A stretch of 64,000 nucleotides of DNA from Rhodospirillaceae bacterium (GTDB lineage Bacteria > Pseudomonadota > Alphaproteobacteria > Rhodospirillales > Rhodospirillaceae), in contig CANJSF010000002.1 of the NCBI GenBank assembly GCA_947476925.1, forward strand, positions 186,001 to 250,000, given 5' to 3'. How positions within the stretch are numbered: position 1 is the stretch's first letter; each line of letters starts with the position of its first letter. The notes beneath the pieces are model-generated. The model worked only from the letters and a program-made list of their open reading frames with translations, did not search any database and was not told the DNA's origin. This document shows positions 16,921 to 27,680 of this stretch, in pieces. A program made the position numbers and the translations under genes.

Positions 16921-19860
16921 GTGGATACAACGTTTCTTTCAGGCGCAAACGCCGTTTTTCTTGCCGAACTTTATGACCAGTATTTGAAGAATCCGGGCTC
17001 GGTCGATCCGAGTTGGGCCGCCTTCTTCCGCGATCTTGGCGATGATCGTGCCGAACTGATCGCTGAATTGCATGGTGCCAGTTGGGGCACCAGTCCATCG
17101 GCGATTATTGGCGTGGCCGATCCCGATGCAACACCCGCCAAAGGCAAAGATAAAGGGTCTAAGCCCGTCGCCGCTCCGGCCGGCGCGGTCGATCAAGCCG
17201 CCGTGATGAAGCAAGCCGAGGATTCGATCAAAGCCTTGGCGTTGGTGCGTGCGTACCGCACGCGTGGCCATCAATTGGCCAATCTCGACCCGCTCAAACT
17301 TTACAAAACGACATCAAACCCGGAATTGGAAATCAGCTACCACGGCTTCACCGAGGCCGATCTGGATCGCCAGATTGTGCTGGGCGGCATCATGGGTTTT
17401 GACAAAGCCACGCTGCGCCAGCTGCTGGATGCATTGAAGCAGACCTACTGCGGCACAATCGGTGTCGAGTATATGCACGTGCAAGACATCAAGCAGCGCG
17501 AATGGTTGCAAAAGCGTATTGAGCCTAATCGCAACCAACCGGCCTTTTCGCCCGAAGGCAAAAAAGCAATTTTGGAACGCTTGGTCGATGCCGAAGGCTT
17601 TGAGAAATTCCTGGGCATCAAGTACACCGGCACGAAGCGCTTCGGGCTTGATGGCGGCGAATCGACCATTCCGGCGTTGGAACAAATTCTCAAACGCGGT
17701 GGCGCATTGGGTGTGAAGCAGGTTGTGTTGGGCATGGCCCACCGCGGCCGGTTAAACATCCTTGTCAACGTGATGCACAAACCCTTCAGTGCCTTGTTCT
17801 CGGAATTCCAAGGCAACTCGCCCAACCCCGACAGCGTCGAAGGTTCGGGCGATGTGAAGTATCACTTGGGCACGTCAGCCGACCGCGAGTTCGACGGCAA
17901 CATCGTCCACTTGTCGCTCACGGCCAATCCGTCGCATTTGGAAGTTGTAAACCCCGTCGTGCTGGGCAAAGTGCGCGCCAAGCAAGATCAGGGCGGCGAC
18001 AAAACCCGCAAACAGAATCTCGCGCTGCTCATTCACGGTGACGCGGCGTTCGCAGGCCAAGGCATCATCGCGGAGTGCTTCGGGTTTTCGCAAATCGACG
18101 GCTACACGACGGGCGGCACCATCCACGTCGTTATCAATAATCAAATCGGCTTTACAACAACGCCGCGCTACTCGCGCTCGGGTTTGTACTGCACCGACAT
18201 CGCCAAAATGGTCGAAGCGCCCATCTTCCACGTCAATGCCGACGACCCCGAAGCGGTGGTCCATTGCGCGCGCATGGTCACGGAGTTCCGCCAGGAATTT
18301 GGCATCGATGTGGTGCTTGATATCGTCTGCTACCGTCGCTTTGGCCACAACGAAGGCGACGAGCCAAAGTTCACGCAACCCTTGATGTATAAGGCGATCG
18401 AGGCTCATCCCACGGCGCGCACGCTCTATGCGCAACGCCTGGTGGACGAGGGTTTGTTCACGCAAGCCGAAGCCGACGGCATGATGGCCAAGTTCATGCA
18501 CATGATGGAAGCCGACTTCGAAGCCTCTGCCAGCTTCAAGCCCAACAAAGCCGATTGGCTCGAGGGGTCGTGGAAAGGCTTGGCCTCTATGGGCGAAGAA
18601 GAAGAGTTCCGCGAGGACGCCACAGGCGTTGCCCCCGATATTCTGAAAGAAGTGGGTTATGCCATCTCGGCCAGCCCAGCAGGCGTGGCGGTGAACGGCA
18701 AAATTGCTCGCCAGCTCAAAGCCAAGCGCGAAGCTATCGATACCGGCAACGATATTGATTGGGCCACTGCCGAGGCTTTGGCATTCGGCACATTGCTCGT
18801 CGAGGGCAGCGCGGTGCGCCTATCGGGCCAAGATTGCGGTCGAGGAACGTTCTCGCAACGTCACTCCGTGCTGGTCGATCAAGAAACCGAAGCGCGTTAC
18901 GTGCCGCTCAATAATATTCGCCCCGGCAAGCAGGCGCGCTTTGAAGTTCTCGATAGCCCGTTGTCGGAACTCTCGCTGCTTGGCTTTGAGTATGGCTACA
19001 GCTTGGCAGAACCCAATACGCTGACGTTATGGGAAGCGCAGTTTGGCGATTTCTCCAATGGCGCGCAGATGATCATCGATCAGTTCATTTCCTCGGCCGA
19101 AAGCAAATGGCTGCGCTTGTCGGGTTTGGTGATGTTGCTGCCGCACGGTTACGAAGGCCAGGGACCAGAACACTCATCGGCGCGGTTCGAACGTTATTTG
19201 CAAATGTCCGGCCAAGACAATTGGCAGATTTGCAATTTCACCACGCCCGCTAATTTGTTCCATGCCTTGCGTCGTCAAATTCGCCGCAACTTCCGCAAGC
19301 CGCTCATTGTGTTCGAACCGAAGTCGCTCCTGCGTCACAAGCGTTGCGTCTCGACGCTTGAAGAGCTCAGCACCAAAGGCAAGTTCCAGCGCGTCCTGGG
19401 CGAACACGGCAAGTTGGTGGCGGACGCGAAAATCCGCCGCGTCGTTCTGTGTACGGGCAAAGTTTATTACGACTTGCTGCAAACGCGCGAAGACAAAGGC
19501 ATCGATGACGTGGCCATTGTTCGCGTCGAACAGCTTTATCCATGGCCCAAAGAAACGCTGGGCAAAGAGTTGGCCAAATATAAAAACGCCGAAGTCGTGT
19601 GGTGCCAAGAAGAGCCCGCAAATATGGGCGCGTGGACGTTTGTCGACCGGCGTATCGAATACGCGCTGGAAAACATCGACGTCAAAGCCAAGCGACCTGT
19701 CTATGCGGGCCGCTTACCTGCCGCTTCGCCCGCTACGGGCCTGATGAAAACCCACGTGAAGGAACAAAATCAATTGGTGGAATGGGCGTTAACAACGCCG
19801 GTTGCGCAGATTCCCCAACCGTTCCGGCGCGTCACTAAAATTAAAATGGCGGCGGAATAA
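16921..19860 (+). CDS. sucA: 2-oxoglutarate dehydrogenase E1 component
   Basis: A 979-residue thiamine-diphosphate E1 enzyme that decarboxylates 2-oxoglutarate and loads succinyl groups onto the SucB lipoyl arm. The N-terminus FLSGANAVFLAELYDQYL is the SucB-binding segment of the family. MAHRGRLNILVNVM and LIHGDAAFAGQG are in the ThDP site, and EFRQEFGIDVVLDIVCYRR is conserved. I chose the GTG at 16921, which has an AAGGA ribosome binding site 8 bp upstream and gives the usual short N-terminus. A TTG at 16888 is also in frame but lies within a GC-rich leader hairpin. Confidence 0.96.
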   Translation: MDTTFLSGANAVFLAELYDQYLKNPGSVDPSWAAFFRDLGDDRAELIAELHGASWGTSPSAIIGVADPDATPAKGKDKGSKPVAAPAGAVDQAAVMKQAEDSIKALALVRAYRTRGHQLANLDPLKLYKTTSNPELEISYHGFTEADLDRQIVLGGIMGFDKATLRQLLDALKQTYCGTIGVEYMHVQDIKQREWLQKRIEPNRNQPAFSPEGKKAILERLVDAEGFEKFLGIKYTGTKRFGLDGGESTIPALEQILKRGGALGVKQVVLGMAHRGRLNILVNVMHKPFSALFSEFQGNSPNPDSVEGSGDVKYHLGTSADREFDGNIVHLSLTANPSHLEVVNPVVLGKVRAKQDQGGDKTRKQNLALLIHGDAAFAGQGIIAECFGFSQIDGYTTGGTIHVVINNQIGFTTTPRYSRSGLYCTDIAKMVEAPIFHVNADDPEAVVHCARMVTEFRQEFGIDVVLDIVCYRRFGHNEGDEPKFTQPLMYKAIEAHPTARTLYAQRLVDEGLFTQAEADGMMAKFMHMMEADFEASASFKPNKADWLEGSWKGLASMGEEEEFREDATGVAPDILKEVGYAISASPAGVAVNGKIARQLKAKREAIDTGNDIDWATAEALAFGTLLVEGSAVRLSGQDCGRGTFSQRHSVLVDQETEARYVPLNNIRPGKQARFEVLDSPLSELSLLGFEYGYSLAEPNTLTLWEAQFGDFSNGAQMIIDQFISSAESKWLRLSGLVMLLPHGYEGQGPEHSSARFERYLQMSGQDNWQICNFTTPANLFHALRRQIRRNFRKPLIVFEPKSLLRHKRCVSTLEELSTKGKFQRVLGEHGKLVADAKIRRVVLCTGKVYYDLLQTREDKGIDDVAIVRVEQLYPWPKETLGKELAKYKNAEVVWCQEEPANMGAWTFVDRRIEYALENIDVKAKRPVYAGRLPAASPATGLMKTHVKEQNQLVEWALTTPVAQIPQPFRRVTKIKMAAE

Positions 19861-19914
19861 TTTTTCCACCGCACATACGACACAACACAAGTTCGGCTCT
19901 GTAAGGGTTCGCAA

Positions 19915-21186
19915 ATGACCATTGAAATTAAAGTTCCGACGCTCGGGGAATCGGTAACCGAAGCCACGGTAGCCAAGTGGCTGAAAAAAGTGGGTGATAG
20001 CGTTGCAGCCGACGAACCCATTCTCGAGCTCGAAACCGACAAGGTGACGCTGGAAGTCAATTCGCCAGGCGCCGGCACCTTAAGCGAAATCCTTGCAGCT
20101 GAAGGTGCCGAAGTTGGCGTCGGAGCTGTCCTGGGCATGATCGGGGCCGCTGGGGCCGGTGCGGCCAAAGCAGCACCCGCTGCTGCCAAACCCGCCGCTG
20201 CACCTGCTCCCGCTGCTGCGCCCAAGGCGGCGGCGGTTCCACCGCCAGCTCCTGCGCCAAAACCTGCTGCGCCTGCGCCTGTGGTCGCTGCCGCCCCCAA
20301 AGTCTCCATGGCGGGCGACTTTCCGCTCGCTCCGTCGGTGCGCCATTTGGTCGACGAGCATGGGCTTGACCCACGCAAAATCTCGGCCACCGGTAAGGAT
20401 GGCCGCCTGACCAAGGCCGATGTCATTGGCTATATCGCAGCCGGCGGCGACAAGGCCGTGAAGCCCTCGGTTCCCAATAACGTTGCTCGTGAAGAGCGCG
20501 TGAAGATGACGCGGTTGAGAAAGCGCATCGCCGAGCGTTTGAAAGAAGCGCAAAACACGGCGGCCATGCTGACCACGTTCAACGAAGTGGACATGTCGGC
20601 GGTGATGTCCATGCGCAACAAATACAAAGACGGCTTCGAGAAAAAGCACGGCGTGAAAATGGGTTTCATGTCGTTCTTCGTCAAAGCCTGCGTTGCGGCG
20701 CTAAAGGAGCTTCCCGCCGTCAATGGCGAGATCCGCGGTGATGAGTTGGTCTATAAGAACTTCTACGATATTGGCGTGGCCGTCGGTACGCCGCAGGGCT
20801 TGGTTGTGCCCGTGGTGCGCGATTGCGACACAAAATCGTTCGCCGAGATCGAAGCCGAAATTTCTGGATTCGGGCGCAAGGCGCGCGACGGTAAGTTGAC
20901 GATTGAAGAAATGACGGGCGGCAGCTTCACCATTTCGAACGGCGGCATCTACGGCTCAATGCTATCCACGCCGATTCTTAACACGCCGCAGTCGGCCATT
21001 TTGGGCATGCACAACATCAAGCAACGCGCTGTCGTGCTGGATGACGGTTCTATCGTTGCCCGACCCATGATGTACCTGGCCTTAAGTTACGATCACCGCA
21101 TCATCGACGGCCGCGAAGCCGTCACATTCCTGGTGCGGGTGAAAGAAGGCTTAGAAGATCCGGGTCGCCTCGTGTTGGATATGTGA
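19915..21186 (+). CDS. sucB: Dihydrolipoamide succinyltransferase (E2 component)
   Basis: A 423-residue E2 core of the 2-oxoglutarate dehydrogenase complex. One N-terminal lipoyl domain carries the modified lysine in ETDKV (K43). A long Ala/Pro linker spans about 77-130. The peripheral subunit-binding domain follows ([19 protein letters not shown], then [11 protein letters not shown]). The catalytic domain ends with the active-site [14 protein letters not shown]. It passes succinyl groups to CoA and then reduced lipoate to Lpd. An AAGGG ribosome binding site precedes the ATG. Confidence 0.97.
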   Translation: MTIEIKVPTLGESVTEATVAKWLKKVGDSVAADEPILELETDKVTLEVNSPGAGTLSEILAAEGAEVGVGAVLGMIGAAGAGAAKAAPAAAKPAAAPAPAAAPKAAAVPPPAPAPKPAAPAPVVAAAPKVSMAGDFPLAPSVRHLVDEHGLDPRKISATGKDGRLTKADVIGYIAAGGDKAVKPSVPNNVAREERVKMTRLRKRIAERLKEAQNTAAMLTTFNEVDMSAVMSMRNKYKDGFEKKHGVKMGFMSFFVKACVAALKELPAVNGEIRGDELVYKNFYDIGVAVGTPQGLVVPVVRDCDTKSFAEIEAEISGFGRKARDGKLTIEEMTGGSFTISNGGIYGSMLSTPILNTPQSAILGMHNIKQRAVVLDDGSIVARPMMYLALSYDHRIIDGREAVTFLVRVKEGLEDPGRLVLDM

Positions 21187-21191
21187 TTGTG

Positions 21192-22610
21192 ATGTCCGAT
21201 ACGTTCGACGTCATTGTCATCGGCGGTGGTCCCGGCGGGTACGTGTGCGCCATTCGTGCCGCACAGCTGGGTCTTAAAACCGCATGTGTCGAAAATCGCG
21301 GCACACTCGGCGGCACATGCTTGAACGTCGGCTGCATTCCATCCAAGGCCATGCTGCAATCCTCGCACCTGTTCGAGGAAGCCAATCATTCGTTTGCCAC
21401 GCATGGTATTAAGGTATCGAAGGTCGAGCTTGATCTCGCAACGATGCTGGCCCGCAAAGACGATGTGGTGAAGCAAAACACCACGGGCATCGAATTTCTG
21501 TTCAAGAAAAACAAAGTTACTTACATCAAAGGCACGGGCAAAATTGCCAAAGCTGTCACGGGCGCGCATCAAGTCGCCGTGAAAGGCCTCGATGGCACGG
21601 ATTCCACTTACACGGCGAAGTACGTTGTTATCGCGACGGGCTCAGAAGTCACGCCGCTGCCCGGCATTACCATCGACGAAAAACAAATTGTGTCGTCCAC
21701 CGGCGCGCTGACGTTGGCCAAGGTGCCAAAATCCATGGTCGTCATCGGCGGTGGTGTGATTGGTCTGGAAATGGGCTCGGTCTGGCGGCGCTTGGGCGCC
21801 ATAGTCACGGTCGTTGAATTCCTCGACTTTATTATGCCGCCCATGGACGGCGAAGTGCGCAAGCAAATGCAGCGCATTCTGGAAAAGCAGGGCATGAAAT
21901 TTATGCTGGGGCAGAAGGTCACGAAGGCCGTGCCCGGCAAAGACGGCGTGACGTTAACGGTCGAGCCCGCCAAAGGTGGTGCCGCAACCGAGATGAAAGC
22001 CGATGTGGTGCTGGTGGCCGTGGGCCGTCGCCCCTTTACAAACGGTCTGGGTTTGGTCGAGGCGGGCGTGAAAATGACCAACCGCGGCTTTGTCGAAGCT
22101 GACACCCATTACCAAACAAACATCGAAGGCATTTTTGCCATTGGCGATGTCATCGGCGGTATGATGTTGGCGCACAAAGCCGAAGACGAAGGCGTTGCCG
22201 TAGCCGAACTGTGCGCCGGCCAGACCGCGCACATCAATTACGACGCCATTGCCTCGGTGGTTTACACTTGGCCCGAAGTCGCCGGCGTGGGCAAAACTGA
22301 AGAGCAACTGAAAGAAGCGGGTGTGGCGTACAAGGTGGGCAAATTCCCGTTCACCGCCAACAGCCGTGCGCGTAGCAACGGCGATATGGACGGGTTTGTC
22401 AAAATTCTCGCCGACGCCACGACAGATCGCGTTCTCGGCTGCCACATCATCGGGCCATCAGGTGGCGACCTGATTATGGAAGTGGCATTGGGCATGGAAT
22501 TTGGGGCATCGGCCGAAGACATTGCCCGCACCTGCCATGCGCATCCGCAATTGGGCGAAGCGGTGAAAGAAGCCGCGCTGAACGTCGATAAGCGCGCGAT
22601 CCACATTTGA
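21192..22610 (+). CDS. lpd: Dihydrolipoyl dehydrogenase (E3 component)
   Basis: A 472-residue flavoprotein that reoxidises dihydrolipoamide with NAD. GGGPGG (residues 11-16) binds FAD. The redox-active disulfide is C43/C48 in [28 protein letters not shown] binds NAD, and [13 protein letters not shown] contains the catalytic histidine. The ATG at 21192 is preferred; an in-frame GTG at 21183 overlaps the sucB stop and would add three residues. It completes sucAB-lpd. Confidence 0.97.
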   Translation: MSDTFDVIVIGGGPGGYVCAIRAAQLGLKTACVENRGTLGGTCLNVGCIPSKAMLQSSHLFEEANHSFATHGIKVSKVELDLATMLARKDDVVKQNTTGIEFLFKKNKVTYIKGTGKIAKAVTGAHQVAVKGLDGTDSTYTAKYVVIATGSEVTPLPGITIDEKQIVSSTGALTLAKVPKSMVVIGGGVIGLEMGSVWRRLGAIVTVVEFLDFIMPPMDGEVRKQMQRILEKQGMKFMLGQKVTKAVPGKDGVTLTVEPAKGGAATEMKADVVLVAVGRRPFTNGLGLVEAGVKMTNRGFVEADTHYQTNIEGIFAIGDVIGGMMLAHKAEDEGVAVAELCAGQTAHINYDAIASVVYTWPEVAGVGKTEEQLKEAGVAYKVGKFPFTANSRARSNGDMDGFVKILADATTDRVLGCHIIGPSGGDLIMEVALGMEFGASAEDIARTCHAHPQLGEAVKEAALNVDKRAIHI

Positions 22611-22620
22611 TATCCCGCTG

Positions 22621-22678
22621 CGGTATATACCGACCACCCAGTGGCCGGAATCACCTGCAGATTTTGTTTTAGCAGGTG
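22621..22678 (+). promoter_or_regulatory. Perfect 12-bp palindrome and hairpin between lpd and the next gene
   Basis: CGGTATATACCG at 22621-22632 is a perfect palindrome. It is followed by a stem of CACCTGC (22652-22658) and GCAGGTG (22672-22678) around a T-rich loop. Together they lie 11-68 bp after the lpd stop. The palindrome could be an operator and the hairpin a weak terminator; both roles are guesses. Confidence 0.3.
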
Positions 22679-22690
22679 GCGCGCTGACTC

Positions 22691-23458
22691 ATGAATCGTT
22701 CGACGCCCACCATCGCCGTCGTCATTCCGGCCTATAACGCGGCAGCCACCCTCGCGCGTACGCTGGCCAGCGCACTGGAATCGGTCAGCCATTGCCGCAG
22801 CCAGGGGCTTGAAATCGAAGCCGAGATCATTGTGGTTGATGACCGCTCTACCGATGCCACGCCGACGATTGCCCAAAACACGCCGGGTGTGCGGCTGATC
22901 ACCAATGCTGTGAATCGCGGCCCCGGCTTTGCCCGCAACGAAGGGGTGCGCCAAAGCGCTGCGCAGTTTCTATTCTTTCTCGACGCCGATGACGTGTTTT
23001 ACGCCACCCATATTCACTCGTGCCTTTCTGCGTTGTTGGCAGATGACGCACTGGGCTATGTGTTCACACGCATGCGCATCGATATGCCCATGCATCCCGA
23101 CTGGCCGCCCTCGCTTGATGAAAGCAGCCCCATCAACTTTTGTGTGCGCCGCATTTGGCACGAGTGGGTCAAGGGTTTTGCCGAAGAGGATGACTTCCGC
23201 ACCTACCGAACCGAAGATACGCTTTATCGCATGTGCCTTCGAAAGTTGGTCAAGCACGCTAAAATAGTTGAGCAAACTTGCGAGCAGTTTGTCTCGCCCG
23301 GCAATGCACTCGATCGTCAGCGCGATAAATTTAAGCTGTCAAAAAAAGACTGGATGGCCAGCGGCATCGACGATGGCTTTGTCATGACCGAACAGATGAA
23401 AGCTGTCAGCATGGAGCGACTTCTGCACGTCGAGCGCTTGCTCGGAAATACGCGGTAA
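22691..23458 (+). CDS. Family 2 glycosyltransferase
   Basis: A 255-residue GT-A fold glycosyltransferase. VVIPAYNAAATL at the N-terminus and IIVVDDRSTDAT form the nucleotide-sugar pocket. NRGPGFARNEGV is a GT2 signature, and FFLDADDVF carries the metal-binding DxD-like motif. There are no membrane segments. Donor and acceptor are unknown; the flanking genes (lpd, rhomboid) give no pathway clue. The ATG at 22691 is 80 bp after lpd. Confidence 0.88.
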   Translation: MNRSTPTIAVVIPAYNAAATLARTLASALESVSHCRSQGLEIEAEIIVVDDRSTDATPTIAQNTPGVRLITNAVNRGPGFARNEGVRQSAAQFLFFLDADDVFYATHIHSCLSALLADDALGYVFTRMRIDMPMHPDWPPSLDESSPINFCVRRIWHEWVKGFAEEDDFRTYRTEDTLYRMCLRKLVKHAKIVEQTCEQFVSPGNALDRQRDKFKLSKKDWMASGIDDGFVMTEQMKAVSMERLLHVERLLGNTR

Positions 23459-23464
23459 TCCACC

Positions 23465-24244
23465 ATGTTTCTGCCCATTGGCGACGATAACTCTCACAGC
23501 ACATTTCCTGTCGTCAATTACACGCTGATCGGAGCATGCATCGCCGTGTTCCTGTGGCAATTCTCGCTCTCTGACCAAGCGGGCGAAGCTGCGGTTCTTA
23601 TGTTCGGGCTCATTCCCGGTGATCTTCTCGGCAATGTGCGCACGCAATTTCAGCGCCCGCCAGCCGTGCTCACCATCTTCACCTCCATGTTCCTTCACGG
23701 CGGTTGGATGCATCTGCTGGGCAACATGGGTTATCTCTGGATCTTTGGCGACAACATCGAAGCGTCACTGGGTCATTTCCGCTATTTCATGTTCTACCTG
23801 CTCTGCGGTGTGGCGGCTGCATTGGCGCAAGTCATCGCTGCGCCCGGTTCAGATGTGCCCATGATCGGTGCTTCGGGTGCCATCTCAGGCGTGCTGGGTG
23901 CATACTTGGTGCTGCATCCGCGAGCCAACATCCGCGTGTTCGTGTGGTTCATCATCTATTTCTCGGTGTGGAACTTGCCCGCATTTTTGGTGCTGGGCGG
24001 GTGGTTTGGCATGCAACTTCTGAGTTCCATGAGCGTCGACGCCAGCGAACCAGGCGTGGCGTTCATGGCGCATATCGGTGGTTTTGTGGCGGGTGCTGTG
24101 CTGGTGTTCTTCTTCAAAAAGCCCGATGTGAGCATTTTCGAGCCTGCCCAAAGCCGCGCATTTGCGCTAGAGAAGCGCCCGATCAGAATCAGGCGCGGCG
24201 GTTCGGTTCCGCGATCAGGCGGGCCCAAAGGGCCCTGGGACTAA
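23465..24244 (+). CDS. Rhomboid-family intramembrane serine protease
   Basis: A 259-residue polytopic membrane protein. The rhomboid catalytic dyad is visible: S137 in GASGAISG and H203 in [24 protein letters not shown] (N87) provides the oxyanion-site asparagine. Rhomboids cut transmembrane substrates within the bilayer. The C-terminal tail of about 40 residues is basic and Gly/Pro-rich and probably cytoplasmic. It begins 6 bp after the glycosyltransferase gene and is followed 5 bp later by an ABC ATPase gene, suggesting one transcript. Confidence 0.92.
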   Translation: MFLPIGDDNSHSTFPVVNYTLIGACIAVFLWQFSLSDQAGEAAVLMFGLIPGDLLGNVRTQFQRPPAVLTIFTSMFLHGGWMHLLGNMGYLWIFGDNIEASLGHFRYFMFYLLCGVAAALAQVIAAPGSDVPMIGASGAISGVLGAYLVLHPRANIRVFVWFIIYFSVWNLPAFLVLGGWFGMQLLSSMSVDASEPGVAFMAHIGGFVAGAVLVFFFKKPDVSIFEPAQSRAFALEKRPIRIRRGGSVPRSGGPKGPWD

Positions 24245-24249
24245 AAAAG

Positions 24250-25188
24250 ATGTCGCCGATTATCGCCATCACCAACCTCACCAAAACGTATGCCTCGGGC
24301 TTGGCAGCGCTCAAGAACGTGAGCCTGAGTATCAACCGTGGCGAGATCTTCGCTCTGTTGGGTCCGAACGGCGCGGGCAAGACCACGCTGATCGGCATCG
24401 TCTGCGGCATCGTCAATCCCTCGAGCGGAACGGTTTTGGCCGACGGCCACGATGTTGTGCGCGACTATCGCAATGCGCGTTACAAAATTGGTTTGGTGCC
24501 GCAAGAACTTACGACTGATGCATTCGAAACCGTGTGGGCCACAGTCAAACTTAGCCGGGGCCTGTTCGGCCGCGCGCCGGACGAGGCCTATCTGGAACAG
24601 GTATTGCGGGATCTCTCACTGTGGGACAAGCGCCACGACAAAATCATGACGCTGTCGGGCGGCATGAAGCGCCGCGTCATGATTGCTAAGGCCTTGTCTC
24701 ACGCGCCCGATATTCTGTTTCTGGACGAGCCCACCGCAGGCGTTGATGTTGAATTGCGCCGCGATATGTGGGCCATGGTGCGTGCGTTACGCGACAAAGG
24801 CGTAACGATCATCCTCACCACGCACTACATCGAAGAGGCCGAAGACATGGCTGATCGCGTGGGCGTTATCAACAAAGGCGAGTTGATATTGGTCGAAGAT
24901 AAAGCCGTGCTCATGGCCAAGCTTGGTCAAAAGCAACTGACATTACAGCTAGCGCAACCGTTGTCAGTAGTTCCATCCGAGCTGGCCGAGTGGAAGCTGG
25001 CCCTCAAACCTGGTGGTCACGAGCTAGAGTATTCTTTTGATGCAAAAGCCGAGCACGGCGGCGTTGCCGCCTTACTGAAACGCATGACCGAAATTGGACT
25101 CGTCTTTACCGATCTGCGAACGCAGCAAAGTTCGCTCGAGGATATTTTCGTCAGCCTGGTCAGCGCAAAAGGACAAGGCCAATCATGA
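24250..25188 (+). CDS. ABC-2 type exporter ATP-binding protein
   Basis: A 312-residue ABC ATPase. Walker A is GPNGAGKTT (38-46), the signature is LSGGMKRR (135-142), Walker B with the catalytic glutamate is ILFLDEP (E160), and the H-loop is [10 protein letters not shown]. The domain after residue 230 resembles that of ABC-2 exporters such as the YadG and DrrA types. The cargo is unknown. The ATG at 24250 follows the rhomboid stop by 5 bp; a much longer upstream frame only overlaps the rhomboid gene. It overlaps the permease gene by ATGA. Confidence 0.93.
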   Translation: MSPIIAITNLTKTYASGLAALKNVSLSINRGEIFALLGPNGAGKTTLIGIVCGIVNPSSGTVLADGHDVVRDYRNARYKIGLVPQELTTDAFETVWATVKLSRGLFGRAPDEAYLEQVLRDLSLWDKRHDKIMTLSGGMKRRVMIAKALSHAPDILFLDEPTAGVDVELRRDMWAMVRALRDKGVTIILTTHYIEEAEDMADRVGVINKGELILVEDKAVLMAKLGQKQLTLQLAQPLSVVPSELAEWKLALKPGGHELEYSFDAKAEHGGVAALLKRMTEIGLVFTDLRTQQSSLEDIFVSLVSAKGQGQS

Positions 25189-25961
25189 GTGCCCCGATTT
25201 TTAACAGCCACGCCGTATGGGCGATTTACCGGTTTGAAATGGCGCGCTTTATGCGTACGGCCGTGCAAAGCGTACTCACGCCGGTCCTCACGACCTCGCT
25301 GTATTTCGTCGTGTTTGGCTCGGCCATCGGCTCGCGCATGACCACAATTGACGGCGTGGCCTACGGTGCGTTCATCGTGCCGGGGCTGATTATGCTGTCG
25401 TTGTTCACCGAGGGGCTGTCGAATGCGTCTTTTGGCATCTATGTCCAAAAGTTCACCGGCACGATTTACGAACTGCTCTCGGCTCCCATCTCAGCATGGG
25501 AAATGGTGCTGGCGTTTGTCGGCGCGGCCGTCACCAAATCCATCATTCTCGGTGTTTTGATTTTGGCCACCGCGTCACTGTTTGTGCCCCTGCAAATTCT
25601 TCACCCGCTGTGGATGGCCGCCTTCCTGGGGCTCACGGCCATCACGTTCTGCCTGTTTGGTTTCATATTGGGCGTGTGGGCCAAGGGGTGGGAGCAGTTA
25701 TCGCTGATCCCCTTTCTTATCGTCACACCGCTCACATTTTTGGGCGGGGCGTTTTATTCCATCGATATGCTGCCGCCGTTCTGGCGCACGGTCACACTCT
25801 TTAACCCCATCGTTTACCTCATCAGTGGCTTTCGCTGGAGTTTCTACGGCACGGCGGATGTGGCCGTGGGCAACAGCCTGGCCATGATTTTTGTGTTTCT
25901 TTGTGTGTGCTTAGCCGGCGTGGGCTGGATTTTCAAAACCGGTTACCGGTTGAAGAACTAA
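25185..25961 (+). CDS. ABC-2 type exporter permease
   Basis: A 258-residue membrane protein with six predicted helices, an ABC-2 permease of the YadH/NodJ type. The conserved C-terminal part [20 protein letters not shown] precedes [16 protein letters not shown]. It overlaps the ATPase gene by ATGA, so the two proteins are made together and would form a 2+2 exporter. Its stop is one base from the convergent xerC stop. Confidence 0.92.
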   Translation: MSAPIFNSHAVWAIYRFEMARFMRTAVQSVLTPVLTTSLYFVVFGSAIGSRMTTIDGVAYGAFIVPGLIMLSLFTEGLSNASFGIYVQKFTGTIYELLSAPISAWEMVLAFVGAAVTKSIILGVLILATASLFVPLQILHPLWMAAFLGLTAITFCLFGFILGVWAKGWEQLSLIPFLIVTPLTFLGGAFYSIDMLPPFWRTVTLFNPIVYLISGFRWSFYGTADVAVGNSLAMIFVFLCVCLAGVGWIFKTGYRLKN

Positions 25962-25962
25962 A

Positions 25963-26934
25963 TCAAGCCGCTTTCATCTTCGCGCGCGGGTGTGACTGCC
26001 GATAGACTTTCGTCAGGTGCGCGGCATCCACCGCCGTGTAGCGTTGCGTGGTTGAGAGCGAAGCGTGGCCCAACAATTCTTGGATGGTTCGCAGATCGCC
26101 ACCCTTGGCTAGCAAATGAGTAGCAAAACTATGTCGTAACGCGTGCGGCGTTGCTGTTTCTTCCAAGCCCATCAGGGCGCGCACGTGGCGCAATTGGCGT
26201 TGCACCACGCCGGGGTTCAGTGCCTTGCCGCGCGCGCCGACAAACAGTGGTGCGTCGTCATCAGGCGCAAAGGGGCAAATTTTGCGATACGCCGCAATGG
26301 CGTCTTTGACGACCGGCAGCACCGGCACAATGCGCTCTTTGCGTCCTTTGCCGATCACCCGCAGTGTCTCGCCCTTCGGCGTGTCGGCGCATGTCAGGCC
26401 AAGGGCCTCACCGATACGCAAGCCACAGCCATACAACAGCACCATCAAGGCCGTGTCGCGGGCCGCCAACCAGGGCTCATCGTGGATGTCGCCAATCGTT
26501 CGAATCGCTTCCAGAGCATCGTCTTCCCGCAATGCCTTGGGCACGCTTTTAGGCAGGCGCGGTGTTTTGATCGCCGTGACGGCAGGGTTATGTAAAATTT
26601 CCTGGCGCTCGAGAAACTTAAAGAAGTTGCGCAACGTCGACATGCCGCGCGCCACAGAACTGCGGGCAATCCCTAAGCCGTTACGATAAGCCAAATAGGC
26701 GCGAAAGTCGGCGGGCTTGAGCGCCGCCAACGCCGCGACGTTCGGCTCGTCACCGATGTGTTGACCAATGAAGGCTAAAAACGCTGCTAAGTCGCGCGCG
26801 TAAGCGTCGATGGTGTGATCAGAGGCGCGTCGTTCCGACGACAACCATTCGCGCCACGACGAAATGGCGGCGATCAGATCATTGCGCGCCGCGAAATGGA
26901 TCAGGCGATCTTTTAAAGTTCCAGTGTCCACCAA
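25963..26934 (-). CDS. xerC: Tyrosine recombinase XerC
   Basis: A 323-residue tyrosine recombinase that resolves chromosome dimers at dif with XerD. An N-terminal SAM-like DNA-binding domain (residues 20-110) precedes the catalytic domain. Catalytic residues are R173 (GLRIGEAL), the lysine in GKGRKERIVPV, H264 and R267 (HALRHSFATHLL), H290 (GHASLSTTQRYT) and the nucleophile Y299. The start is TTG 26934 or GTG 26931, both within the end of the upstream DUF484 gene, which fits translational coupling. Nothing suggests an integrated element nearby, so a housekeeping role is most likely. Confidence 0.93.
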   Translation of the reverse strand: MVDTGTLKDRLIHFAARNDLIAAISSWREWLSSERRASDHTIDAYARDLAAFLAFIGQHIGDEPNVAALAALKPADFRAYLAYRNGLGIARSSVARGMSTLRNFFKFLERQEILHNPAVTAIKTPRLPKSVPKALREDDALEAIRTIGDIHDEPWLAARDTALMVLLYGCGLRIGEALGLTCADTPKGETLRVIGKGRKERIVPVLPVVKDAIAAYRKICPFAPDDDAPLFVGARGKALNPGVVQRQLRHVRALMGLEETATPHALRHSFATHLLAKGGDLRTIQELLGHASLSTTQRYTAVDAAHLTKVYRQSHPRAKMKAA

Positions 26935-27635
26935 CGGCCCACAGCGTAGCGGGTGACGTGACCGAGGAAGGCAATCAACTCGGTGCCTTGATCGGCGTCG
27001 AAGTAGCCGGGCACACGGCAGCCAACCGCGAATACGCCCGCCGGCAAGCCTTCGCCGGCATCGAGGTGAATGAGCGCGTCCGATCGCACTAAGCCGGCGC
27101 TGGCGCCATAAAGCGCGGCTTCGCCTTCAACATCGGGGCGGATGCGGCTGGGTTTGCCACCCAACAGTGTTTCAATCGCGCCTTGTGGCAGCCCGCGAAC
27201 CGCGCCGCCCGAATCACCGGGCAAACTTTCAGTCTCGAAGGCAATTGAGACGGCATCAACGCCCAGGTGCAGCGGCAACTCATCGTGCAGAATTTGCGAC
27301 AACTCGGCGTAATCACGCGCATACAACAAGCCCAAGGTGCACTCCATCGAGCGCTCGACCAGTGACATGTTCGCGCGTGTGTTGCTCACCAGGCTGTCGC
27401 TGGAATTTTTCAATTCATCGACTTGGCGGCGCAAGCGGTCCACCACAAAGCGCTGCATATCAACAACCACAGATTCAGTCTCGAACGTGCGGTCGGGGGA
27501 AATGGCGGCCAGCAAATCTGAATTGTTCAACAGCACGCGCGGATTGCGGCGCAAGTAAGCAATCACATCCTGCTCGCGCAGTTCGACTCGCGGCTCGGTG
27601 TTGGTTTTTGCGCCCAGCTTGAATTGGTCGGCCAT
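26913..27635 (-). CDS. DUF484 family protein
   Basis: A 240-residue protein of the DUF484 family, whose genes often lie just upstream of xerC. The N-terminus VIAYLRRNPRVLLNNSDLLA is a family hallmark. A short coiled coil (FVVDRLRRQVDELKNSSDSL) leads into a GAF-like domain ending in YFDADQGTELIAFLGHVTRY. The function is unknown. It overlaps xerC by 22 bp. Confidence 0.88.
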   Translation of the reverse strand: MADQFKLGAKTNTEPRVELREQDVIAYLRRNPRVLLNNSDLLAAISPDRTFETESVVVDMQRFVVDRLRRQVDELKNSSDSLVSNTRANMSLVERSMECTLGLLYARDYAELSQILHDELPLHLGVDAVSIAFETESLPGDSGGAVRGLPQGAIETLLGGKPSRIRPDVEGEAALYGASAGLVRSDALIHLDAGEGLPAGVFAVGCRVPGYFDADQGTELIAFLGHVTRYAVGRWWTLEL

Positions 27636-27680
27636 GGATCGTCGTCCCCCACTCAGTCCCTTGCCGCTTATAGCGTCGGC

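Noticed and set aside
25963-26934. The tyrosine recombinase as an integrase of a mobile element
   Set aside because: It overlaps DUF484 in the normal housekeeping order, and no att repeats, tRNA or phage genes flank it.
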